Below, piece by piece: positions 14,672 through 22,156 of a stretch of DNA of 28,134 nucleotides. A program made the position numbers and the translations under genes. The DNA is from CAYHGV01 sp964356135 (GTDB lineage Bacteria; Hydrothermota; Tepidihabitantia; CAYHGV01), in assembly GCA_964356135.1 (NCBI GenBank), contig CAYHGV010000031.1, positions 1 through 28,134 of the forward strand, read 5' to 3'. The first letter of the stretch is position 1, and each line of letters begins with the position of its first letter. Under the pieces are notes generated by a model. The model was not told the DNA's origin. It saw only the letters and a list, made by a program, of their open reading frames with translations, and ran no database searches.

Positions 14672-16008
14672 ATATTACCCGCGCCGAGGGTTATAATTAC
14701 ATCCCCGGGCTTGACTATTTCGAGAATATAGTCGGTTATCTGATTAAAATCGGATTGATGGACGATCTGTGGTCGACCGGGATTATGCTCCTCGATTGCG
14801 TTGATGATCAGCGCCGAACTGACACCTGCAATCGGCGCTTCACCGGCAGGATAGATATCGGTAATTATAAGTATATCAGTTTCTAAAAATGCCGCGCCAA
14901 ACTGGCGCTGGAGAAATTTGGTCCGGGTATAGCGGTGGGGCTGGAACACGGTAATCAGCCGATTGTGGGGGAAGCTGACCCGAACCGCTTCCAGGGTTTT
15001 TTTAATTTCGGTCGGGTGGTGGCCGTAATCATCAATCACCGTGACTTCCGATTTTTTGCCTTTCAGCTCCTGCCGCCGGTGGACGCCTTTGAAACTCATC
15101 AAACCGGTCCGGACTTTCGAGAAGTCAACCGCGAGTTCATCGCAGACCGCAATCACGGCTAAGCTGTTCTGGGCGTTGTGCAGACCGCCGACCGCGAGCT
15201 CAATGATTCCCAGTTCGGTCGTGCCTTTTAAAACCCGGAATGAAGAACTGAAGCTCTTGAGATCGATATCCACTCCCCGAATCTGTGCCTGGGCAGAGAA
15301 ACCGTAGGTGATCGTGCGCCGTTTCATCTCGGGCAGGATGTCCTGGATGTTCGGGTCGTCGGCACAGGCAACGACCGATCCGTAAAACGGAACCCGGTTG
15401 GCAAAATCCAAGAACGCCGATTTGATCTCCGCCAGGTCTTGATAGCAGTCGAGATGCTCTTCTTCGATGTTGGTTATGACCGCCAGCGTCGGCAGCAGCA
15501 GGAGAAATGACCTGTCCGACTCATCCGCTTCCGCCACCAGATATTTGCCGTTACCCAGGCTGCCGTTGGTTTTACTCCCCCGAACCAGCCCGCCAATAAC
15601 CGAGGTTGGTTTCAGACCGGCTTCTTCCAGCACCAGGGCAATCATCGAGGTGGTGGTGGTTTTACCGTGGGTGCCGGAGATCGCGATCGAGTACCGCATC
15701 CGCATCAACTCTGCCAGCATTTCGGCGCGGGGAATAACCGGAATTCTTTCGCCCCGTGCCCATTCGAGTTCTGGGTTGTTTCTGGCAACCGCCGAGGAGT
15801 AGACGATGACCTGGGCTCCCTGACAGTTCTCGGTCCGGTGGCCGTAGAAAACTTTGATCTCCATCCCTTCCAGTTCCCGGGTGATGGGAGTTGGTTTCAA
15901 GTCCGAGCCGGTGACCGTGAACCCCATCTTCCTTAAAACCCGGGCGATTCCGGACATGCCGATGCCGCCGATGCCGACAAAATGGATGTTGGTTAAGCGG
16001 CCGAACAT
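14635..16008 (-). CDS. murC: UDP-N-acetylmuramate--L-alanine ligase MurC
   Basis: 457 residues, the normal length. MurC adds L-alanine to UDP-MurNAc, the first peptide step. The N-terminal Rossmann motif is FVGIGGIGMSGIARVL, the ATP loop is SGTHGKTTTTSMIALVLEE, the central-domain motif is EADESDRSFL, and the C-terminal domain has DDYGHHPTEI and VFQPHRYTRT, both characteristic of MurC. Its 5' end overlaps the murG stop by 16 bp and its 3' end overlaps murB, so translation is coupled through this part of the cluster. Confidence 0.97.
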   Translation of the reverse strand: MFGRLTNIHFVGIGGIGMSGIARVLRKMGFTVTGSDLKPTPITRELEGMEIKVFYGHRTENCQGAQVIVYSSAVARNNPELEWARGERIPVIPRAEMLAELMRMRYSIAISGTHGKTTTTSMIALVLEEAGLKPTSVIGGLVRGSKTNGSLGNGKYLVAEADESDRSFLLLLPTLAVITNIEEEHLDCYQDLAEIKSAFLDFANRVPFYGSVVACADDPNIQDILPEMKRRTITYGFSAQAQIRGVDIDLKSFSSSFRVLKGTTELGIIELAVGGLHNAQNSLAVIAVCDELAVDFSKVRTGLMSFKGVHRRQELKGKKSEVTVIDDYGHHPTEIKKTLEAVRVSFPHNRLITVFQPHRYTRTKFLQRQFGAAFLETDILIITDIYPAGEAPIAGVSSALIINAIEEHNPGRPQIVHQSDFNQITDYILEIVKPGDVIITLGAGNIWQIGETILKKL

Positions 16009-17021
16009 CGCATTATACTCCGGGCAATGGTTTGGGCGCTATCGCGCCGAGCCAGGTTTTTGGCATTTTCCGAAAGGCGGGTTAATCCCGGTTTATCGGT
16101 TATCATTTTTTTTAAGAGCGGCGGCAGTTCTTCAATCCGTTTTTCATCGAGCAGGCGAGCCGCGCCGGCGGCGGCAAGATACCGGCCATTGGCGAGCTGG
16201 TGCTGGTCGGTGGCAAAAGGAAACGGGACGAGAATTGCCGGCAGCCCAAGGGAGAGAATCTCAGCCAGGGCGGTTGCTCCGGCCCGGGATACCACCAGGT
16301 CGGCCCGGGCATACAGGTCTTCGGGCGCGGTGGTAAAAGGAATCGCTTCGCTGTTGGTCGGTAGATTCTTTTGTACGAACTCGAAATCCCGCTCACCGGT
16401 CACGATGATGAAGTGCAGTTCCGGGAACTGCGCGGCCGCTTTCAAAGCGGCAACATTCAACTGATGGGCGCCCTGGCTGCCACCCAGGAAGAGAACGGTC
16501 TTGCCGTCACTCCGGCGGACTGTTTTTAGAATCTCCGGTCGGAGCGGGTTACCGAGGATTTCAATTTTGCCTTTCAATGGTTTTTCAACCGGGAAATTGA
16601 GATAGGTCGTGGCGGCAAAACCGGCGAGATAGCGGGTCAACCGGCCCGGTATCCGGTTCTGTTCTAAAAGATAGAACCGCTTTTTTAAAACAATCGCTGC
16701 GCAGAGCGGTGCTAAAGAGATAAAACTGCCGGTTGCCACCAGTGCCAGTGGTTCGAGTTTTGAAATCAGGACACACGAGCGAAAGAACCCGGCGCCGAAA
16801 CGGAGAAAAAACGCCAATTTTTTCAAAAGGCCTTTACCAAAGAACCCGCTTGCTGGTACGGGATAGAAGGGAAAACCCTCTGCCCGGATAAGGCGTTCCT
16901 CCAAACTTGCGGGTCGACCGATGCAGACGACTTGGCACCCAAACCCGCGCAAACTTTTAGCCAAGGCGACTGCTGGGAAGATATGCCCGCCCGTTCCCCC
17001 GGCGAGCAATAAAATCTTCAT
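15993..17021 (-). CDS. murG: Lipid II-forming GlcNAc transferase MurG
   Basis: 342 residues from ATG 17021; the TTG just before it is too close to AGGAGG to be the start. MurG transfers GlcNAc from UDP-GlcNAc to lipid I on the inner leaflet, giving lipid II. The GT-B fold motifs are LLAGGTGGHIFPAVALA at the N-terminus, VLFLGGSQGAHQLNVAAL near the domain junction, VVSRAGATALAEILSLGLPAILVPFP, and DQHQLANGRYLAAAGAARLL. The 5' end overlaps ftsW by 65 bp, an unusually long overlap, and the 3' end overlaps murC. Confidence 0.96.
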   Translation of the reverse strand: MKILLLAGGTGGHIFPAVALAKSLRGFGCQVVCIGRPASLEERLIRAEGFPFYPVPASGFFGKGLLKKLAFFLRFGAGFFRSCVLISKLEPLALVATGSFISLAPLCAAIVLKKRFYLLEQNRIPGRLTRYLAGFAATTYLNFPVEKPLKGKIEILGNPLRPEILKTVRRSDGKTVLFLGGSQGAHQLNVAALKAAAQFPELHFIIVTGERDFEFVQKNLPTNSEAIPFTTAPEDLYARADLVVSRAGATALAEILSLGLPAILVPFPFATDQHQLANGRYLAAAGAARLLDEKRIEELPPLLKKMITDKPGLTRLSENAKNLARRDSAQTIARSIMRCSAA

Positions 17022-18129
17022 CAAGCCTCCTCTCGGTGCTGTATTTTGAAATGTTGAGGATGATGCCTACCGCAAAGAGGTTGGAGATGAGCGCTGAACC
17101 CCCGAACGATATGAAGGGGAGGGGCAGACCGGTTGCCGGTAAGACCCCCAGGCCGACACCGCAGTGGAGTAAGAAGTAGATAAAAATCATGCCAACCAGA
17201 CCGGACGACGCAAGAAAAGCGAAGTCGTCGGGTGCATCCCGCGCTACCGCCGTGCTGCGCAAGAGCAGCAGTAGAAAGAGAATGAAAATAATAATGCTGC
17301 CGATAAAACCGGTCTCTTCGGCAAGGATCGAGTAGATGAAATCGGTATGGGGAAGAGGTAGAAACCGGAATTTTTGTTTCGATTCGCCGAGACCCTGGCC
17401 GACGAGTCCGCCCGAGCCGATGCCGATGATCGATTGTTCGACCTGATAGGGCTTATGGGAGATAAAACTGGTGACCCGGGCACGGGCATGAGGGAAGGTG
17501 AGAATCAAAAACCCAAAGAGCAATCCTGCCAGGATGCCGATGCCGAGGAGATGGCGAAATTTCACGCCGGCTAAGAAAAAGAGGGTCGCCGAGATCAACG
17601 AGATCGAAATGGCGGTGCCCAGGTTGGGTTGAGCGGCAATCAAGAGAATTACAACGCCGGTAACGACTAATGCCGGGATGACGAATTTTTTCGGCACATC
17701 TCGCAGGTCATGGCGGTCGGAGAAGAAACGGGCAAGATAGAATATGAGGGCAATCTTGCAGAACTCGGCCGGCTGGAAGGCAAAGTTGAAGAGGGAGATC
17801 CAGCGCCGGGCACCGGCGACAAATTTACCGATTACCAGGGTAATGATCAACAATATCAGGGCGGCGACAATGGCAATACCCGCCAGTTTGCGCCAGACGG
17901 TGTATTTAATTTTCATTCCGAGGATGAGGGCGACGATCCCCAGACCGAGCCGGAGCAGATGGCTGCGCAAAAAGACGAGGGTATCTTTGGAAATGCTGAA
18001 GCCCAGGTAAAAGGTCGACGAAAAGACCATCACCAGCCCAATTCCGACGAGAATCAGCGTGGTCCAGAATATCGCGTAATCAATCTTATTTTCTTCCGAC
18101 ACTCTTGCTGCGAACGGCTTAAATTTCAT
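16957..18129 (-). CDS. ftsW: Septal peptidoglycan glycosyltransferase FtsW (SEDS family)
   Basis: 390 residues with about ten hydrophobic helices. FtsW polymerises lipid II at the septum together with FtsI. SEDS signatures present are GARRWISLFNFAFQPAEFCKIALI (about 110-130), ISHKPYQVEQSIIGIGSGGLVGQGLGESKQKF (about 225-255), HTDFIYSILAEETGFIG, and the C-terminal GLPLPFISFGGSALISNLFAVGIILNIS. The ATG overlaps the murD TGA as ATGA. The position between murD and murG is the classical dcw order and favours FtsW over RodA. Confidence 0.95.
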   Translation of the reverse strand: MKFKPFAARVSEENKIDYAIFWTTLILVGIGLVMVFSSTFYLGFSISKDTLVFLRSHLLRLGLGIVALILGMKIKYTVWRKLAGIAIVAALILLIITLVIGKFVAGARRWISLFNFAFQPAEFCKIALIFYLARFFSDRHDLRDVPKKFVIPALVVTGVVILLIAAQPNLGTAISISLISATLFFLAGVKFRHLLGIGILAGLLFGFLILTFPHARARVTSFISHKPYQVEQSIIGIGSGGLVGQGLGESKQKFRFLPLPHTDFIYSILAEETGFIGSIIIFILFLLLLLRSTAVARDAPDDFAFLASSGLVGMIFIYFLLHCGVGLGVLPATGLPLPFISFGGSALISNLFAVGIILNISKYSTERRLDEDFIARRGNGRAYLPSSRLG

Positions 18130-19499
18130 TGGCGCCTCCGGTCTGGACGCTTTTGGTCTTTTAGTAAATTCTTAAACGCCTGGCCTCGTTCCTGAAAATC
18201 CTTGAAGTCGCCGAAGCTGGCAAAACCGGGGGAGAAGAGGACGGTATCACCCGGCTGGGCACGCAGCTTGGCTTTTTCCACTGCCACCTCCAGGGTTTTC
18301 GCCATCTCCCAATTCGTATACCCCCGCAGCGAGAGTAGTTCGGCAAGTCGTTCACGGTTTTCGCCGATCAGCAGGGTCCATTTCGCCTGTTCGGTTATTG
18401 CTTTGACATAATCGTCAATCGGCAGGTTTTTTTCACGCCCGCCGGCAATGAGAATCACCGGCCGTGCGAAGGCACGGAGTGATGCCACCCCGGCAGCGGG
18501 ATTGGTGCACATCGAGTTATTGATAAACCGGACACCATTAATCTCCGCCACCAATTCCAGCCGGTGGGGAAGACCGGGGAAACTCGAGAGTGCCCTGGTA
18601 ATGCTTGCATTCCGGATCTTTAAAATTTTGGCGGCAGTCGCAGCGGCAAGCGCATTGGCGAGATTATGGACACCGGGCAGCCGCAGAACTTTCTGGGGGC
18701 AGACCGGTTGTTTGTGGTAGTAGATCTTTTTCCATTTCAGGTAGCCGCCGTCAACCTTTTTCTTGATCGAAAAAGGCACAATCCGGCCAGGAATCGAGTC
18801 GAGGTGCTGGCTGATCGTTTGGTCGTCGATATTGACGATCGCATACTCTTTTTTGGTCTGGTTTTTGAAGAGACCGATTTTTATCCGGGCATAGGTCTCA
18901 AAATCGGGATGCCGGTCTAAATGGTCAGGGGAAATGTTCAAGAGCACGGCAATCTTCGGCGAAAAGGTCTTAAACCGTTCAATTTGAAAACTCGAGACCT
19001 CGACCACGTAAAAATCTTTTTTCGGTTCCAACAGCGCCTGTGAAAACGGTTTTCCCGGTGCGAGGTTGCCGCCGTAAAACACCGTGTTGCCATCCTCGGT
19101 TAAAATCCGTGCCAAGAGAGCGGCGGTCGTTGACTTGCCGTTGGTGCCGGTGATCGCAATGATCGGGTTTTTTATAAAGCGGCTGGTGAATTCCGCCTCG
19201 TCTAACAGCTCGTAGCCCCAGCACCGAACCTGTTCGACAATCGGAGCGGTGTCCGGTATACCGGGTGAGACAATCACCAGGTCAAAGGTAAAGCGGCTGT
19301 CCAGGGTATCTAAAATCACAAAGTTCTTATTGCGGATTATCTTTCGCGCCTGGATGCCGCGAAAGACTTTGGGGTTTTGATCGTAGCCGAAAACTTTGGC
19401 GCCGGTTTTCAACAGGAACTGGGCAACCGAACCGCCCGCCCGGCCCAGACCCAACACCAACACTTGCTTGTTCTTTAGCTTAGGGGCGCTTTGCTTCAT
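18126..19499 (-). CDS. murD: UDP-N-acetylmuramoylalanine--D-glutamate ligase MurD
   Basis: 457 residues. MurD adds D-glutamate to UDP-MurNAc-L-Ala. The sequence starts with the Rossmann strand QVLVLGLGRAGGSVAQFLL, has the ATP loop AITGTNGKSTTAALLARIL (about 115-133), the LLNISPDHLDRH motif of the central domain, and the C-terminal ligase motifs NNSMCTNPAAGVASL and ILIAGGREKNLP. The ending TVLFSPGFASFGDFKDFQERG is diagnostic for MurD. A 232-bp repeat-filled gap separates its start from mraY upstream, so a secondary promoter might lie there. Confidence 0.97.
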   Translation of the reverse strand: MKQSAPKLKNKQVLVLGLGRAGGSVAQFLLKTGAKVFGYDQNPKVFRGIQARKIIRNKNFVILDTLDSRFTFDLVIVSPGIPDTAPIVEQVRCWGYELLDEAEFTSRFIKNPIIAITGTNGKSTTAALLARILTEDGNTVFYGGNLAPGKPFSQALLEPKKDFYVVEVSSFQIERFKTFSPKIAVLLNISPDHLDRHPDFETYARIKIGLFKNQTKKEYAIVNIDDQTISQHLDSIPGRIVPFSIKKKVDGGYLKWKKIYYHKQPVCPQKVLRLPGVHNLANALAAATAAKILKIRNASITRALSSFPGLPHRLELVAEINGVRFINNSMCTNPAAGVASLRAFARPVILIAGGREKNLPIDDYVKAITEQAKWTLLIGENRERLAELLSLRGYTNWEMAKTLEVAVEKAKLRAQPGDTVLFSPGFASFGDFKDFQERGQAFKNLLKDQKRPDRRRQ

Positions 19500-19587
19500 C
19501 GATACTCCATAGTTCGCTTGGCTAAAGAGGGCATGGCGGTTAAATGGTTTAATAGTTCGGCTCGAAGCAGGGCGCAGCGGATAAAAT

Positions 19588-19680
19588 GTAGCAACAGACC
19601 TTGATGTCGCTCCGCTCCATCTATGCTTCGCATTTCAGGTCTGTTATTTCTTGGTAACAGGTCTTTAGACCTGTTTCTAC
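19588..19680. repeat. Nested palindromic repeat unit in the murD-mraY gap
   Basis: The stretch begins with GTAGC and ends with TCTAC. AACAGACCT (19593-19601) pairs with AGGTCTGTT (19637-19645). The 35-nt interior holds a 19-nt imperfect hairpin (19603-19621) and ATGC-TTC-GCAT (19623-19633). Next is a perfect 8/4/8 palindrome, AACAGGTC-TTTA-GACCTGTT (19656-19675), also found at 23711-23730. Confidence 0.7.
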
Positions 19681-19684
19681 ACAC

Positions 19685-19722
19685 CTTTGCATTTTTCATT
19701 TTGCAGTTTGAATTTTGCATTC
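19685..19722. repeat. AT-rich dispersed repeat (TGCAAA..GAAAAATGCAAA type), copy 2
   Basis: On the minus strand this reads TGCAAAATTC, AAACTGCAAAATG, AAAAATGCAAAG and then runs into GTAGAAACAGG of the palindromic unit. The same order is seen in the gap between ftsI and murE. Confidence 0.55.
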
Positions 19723-19731
19723 TCATTAGAC

Positions 19732-20820
19732 TTACCGTACCTTCAAGGTTGATAATGCCAGTAACACAAACAGGAAAGAGAGAATCCAGAAACGAACGAC
19801 AATCTTCGATTCTGACCAGCCGCAGAGTTCGAAGTGATGATGGAGTGGCGCCATCTTGAACAGCCGCTTGCCTTTGGTCGCTTTAAAGTAGATCACCTGC
19901 AGCAGGACCGAGCCGCCTTCGATGACAAATACCCCGCCGACCAAAACCAGTAACAGTTCCTGTTTGATCAGAATCGCAACCAGACCGATTAGTCCGCCCA
20001 GGGGTAAAGCACCGACGTCACCCATGAAGATCGAAGCGGGGTGGGAGTTAAACCAGAGAAATCCAAGGCTGGCACCGAACGTTGCCGCGCAGAATACTGC
20101 CAGCTCGCCGGCTTCCCGGATATAGAAGATATTGAGATAATCTGAGATTCTAATGTGGCCGGCGACATAGGCTAAAGCGGCATAGGCGGCTGCAGCCGAA
20201 GCCAACAATCCGATTGCCAGGCCGTCGAGTCCGTCGGTCAGGTTAACCGCATTCGAGGTGCTGACGATGACCAGGACGACCATCGGAATGTAGAGGATGC
20301 CGAAGTTGAGCAGCATATTCTTCAGCAGGAGAAGATTGGTTACCGATTTGTACATCGGATTGAGGGGGAAAAAGTATAAATAACCGCCGATGATTACGGC
20401 AAGAGTGGCCTGGCCGGCAAGTTTCGTCCACTTCGAAATTCCCCGCGGTTTATTCTTTCTAATTTTTTTATAATCGTCCCAGAAACCGAGCGCGCCCAGC
20501 CAGACGATGGTGAGTAAACCAAGATAGACATAGGGATTGGTCAGGTCGGCAAACAAGAGCACTGAGATGATGATCGAAATCAGGATCAAAATTCCGCCCA
20601 TCGACGGCGTACCGGCTTTTGCCTGGTGGCGCTCGGGTACCTCTTCCCGAATCCGCTGGCCTAACTGCAGGGCTTTTATTTTCTTTATTACCCACGGGCC
20701 CAGCAACAGACAGATGAGGATGCTGACCGCTGCCGCATACGCCGCGCGGAAGGTAATGTAGCGGAAAAGGTTGAACGCTCCGAAGTAATCGCGCAGCGGA
20801 TAGAGGAGATGGTAGAGCAT
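19732..20820 (-). CDS. mraY: Phospho-MurNAc-pentapeptide transferase MraY
   Basis: 362 residues with about ten transmembrane helices. MraY moves phospho-MurNAc-pentapeptide from UDP onto undecaprenyl phosphate to form lipid I. Active-site motifs are TPSMGGILIL, GALGFWDDYKK (the Asp-Asp pair and Lys), SNAVNLTDGLDGLAIG, FMGDVGALPLGGLIG, and the MraY-specific FKMAPLHHHFELCGWSE near the C-terminus. It starts 1 bp after the murF stop. Its 3' side faces the palindrome-bearing gap before murD. Confidence 0.97.
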   Translation of the reverse strand: MLYHLLYPLRDYFGAFNLFRYITFRAAYAAAVSILICLLLGPWVIKKIKALQLGQRIREEVPERHQAKAGTPSMGGILILISIIISVLLFADLTNPYVYLGLLTIVWLGALGFWDDYKKIRKNKPRGISKWTKLAGQATLAVIIGGYLYFFPLNPMYKSVTNLLLLKNMLLNFGILYIPMVVLVIVSTSNAVNLTDGLDGLAIGLLASAAAAYAALAYVAGHIRISDYLNIFYIREAGELAVFCAATFGASLGFLWFNSHPASIFMGDVGALPLGGLIGLVAILIKQELLLVLVGGVFVIEGGSVLLQVIYFKATKGKRLFKMAPLHHHFELCGWSESKIVVRFWILSFLFVLLALSTLKVR

Positions 20821-20821
20821 G

Positions 20822-22156
20822 TCAGTTCCTCACCAGCTGTTTCGCCACTTCGTCCATGCCGGTCGCACGTGAGCCTTTGACGAGCACGACGTCGCCCCGG
20901 CGGACGATCCGTTTAAGGAATTTTATAGCTTCCGACTTTTCTTCGAAATAGTGTGATTGCTTTTTGCCATTGTAGTACGCCCGCGCCTCGCGGCCGATAA
21001 ATACCGCCTGGTCGACATGGCGATGAACCTCTCGTGCCACTGACCGATGGAGCCGGGGGGAATCGTCGCCGAGTTCTAACATGCCGCCTAAAACCACAAT
21101 CGTACGCCGTTTCTTCAGAAGCGACAGGGTTTGGAGCGCTGCCCGTACCGAGTCCGGATTGGCATTGTAGGTATCGTTGATGATGACTACGCCCGATTTT
21201 TTAAAGATCTGAGTCCGGAGTTTCTCAGGTAGTGCTTGCCCGAGTGCTTGTTTCTGGAGTGTTTCCGAAACGCCAAACAGCCGGCCGCAGGCGATTGCCG
21301 CCAGGGCATTGTAGGCATTGTGAATGCCCAGGAGCCGGAGCCGGAAAACGGTTTTGTCGACTTTAAATTCGGTGCGGGTTGCCCCGAGCCGGAGCGACTG
21401 TGCTTGAATGGTCGCCCGGGGCGCACGTCCGAAGGTCACAACAAAGGCACGGGTACAGCGCGCACCTTTGCGAGTGGCGAGATTATCGTAGTTCAGTACT
21501 GCCCAGCTGTCCGGTCGGAGATACTCGAGCAGTTCAAATTTTGCCCGAGCGATCTCTTCAATTGAGCCGAGGCCGGCAAGATGAGCCGGTCCGATATTCG
21601 TTATCACCCCGATATCGGGCTGGCAGATTTCGGAAAGTCGAGCGATCTCGCCCCGCGCGCTCATCCCCAATTCGAATACCCCAACCTGATGTGATGGTTT
21701 CAGCTGTAAGACCATCAAGGGCAGGCCGATGAGATTGTTGAAATTGCCTTCGGTTTTGTGAACCCGGAATTTCCGCGCCAGGACCGAAGCGATCAAATTT
21801 TTAGTCGTCGTTTTGCCATTGGTGCCGGTGACGGCAATGACCGGACAGAATAATTTTCTGCGCCAGTACGATGCCAGGTCACCGAGTGCCTGGACGGTAT
21901 CAGGGACCAGGAGCACGGGGCCTCTGATCCCTGATTGCGGGGGTGAGGAGGAGATAACTGAAACTTTTGCGCCATTTTTAAACGCCTGGTTGATAAAATC
22001 ATGGCCATCGAACCGGTTGCCTTTCAAGGCGAAGAATGCCTGACCGGGTTTGACAGTTCGCGAATCGATCGCTACCCCGGTGATCGTTGCGCGGGGCTCT
22101 GGGGCACCGGTGAGGGTGCCACCGGTTGCCTGGGCTACTTCTTCAATCGTCAGCAT
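20822..22156 (-). CDS. murF: UDP-MurNAc-tripeptide:D-Ala-D-Ala ligase MurF
   Basis: 444 residues. MurF attaches D-Ala-D-Ala to UDP-MurNAc-tripeptide. The N-terminal domain has GVAIDSRTVKPGQAFFALKGNRFDGHDFI, the ATP loop is AVTGTNGKTTTKNLIASVL (about 107-125), then ELGMSARGEIARL and TNIGPAHLAGLGS. The C-terminal domain has INDTYNANPDSVRAAL and VVLGGMLELGDDSPRLH, all typical of MurF. ATG 22156 overlaps the murE stop by 7 bp. No ddl gene is visible in the window, so the D-Ala-D-Ala supplier must be elsewhere. Confidence 0.97.
   Translation of the reverse strand: MLTIEEVAQATGGTLTGAPEPRATITGVAIDSRTVKPGQAFFALKGNRFDGHDFINQAFKNGAKVSVISSSPPQSGIRGPVLLVPDTVQALGDLASYWRRKLFCPVIAVTGTNGKTTTKNLIASVLARKFRVHKTEGNFNNLIGLPLMVLQLKPSHQVGVFELGMSARGEIARLSEICQPDIGVITNIGPAHLAGLGSIEEIARAKFELLEYLRPDSWAVLNYDNLATRKGARCTRAFVVTFGRAPRATIQAQSLRLGATRTEFKVDKTVFRLRLLGIHNAYNALAAIACGRLFGVSETLQKQALGQALPEKLRTQIFKKSGVVIINDTYNANPDSVRAALQTLSLLKKRRTIVVLGGMLELGDDSPRLHRSVAREVHRHVDQAVFIGREARAYYNGKKQSHYFEEKSEAIKFLKRIVRRGDVVLVKGSRATGMDEVAKQLVRN

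Noticed and set aside
17374..17574. Plus-strand frames opposite ftsW and the mur genes, including long ones such as 17710-18195
   Set aside because: These are antisense shadows. All minus-strand counterparts carry full sets of family motifs.
19496..19726. 76-codon frame upstream of murD
   Set aside because: It is built entirely from the palindromic and AT-rich repeats of that gap.
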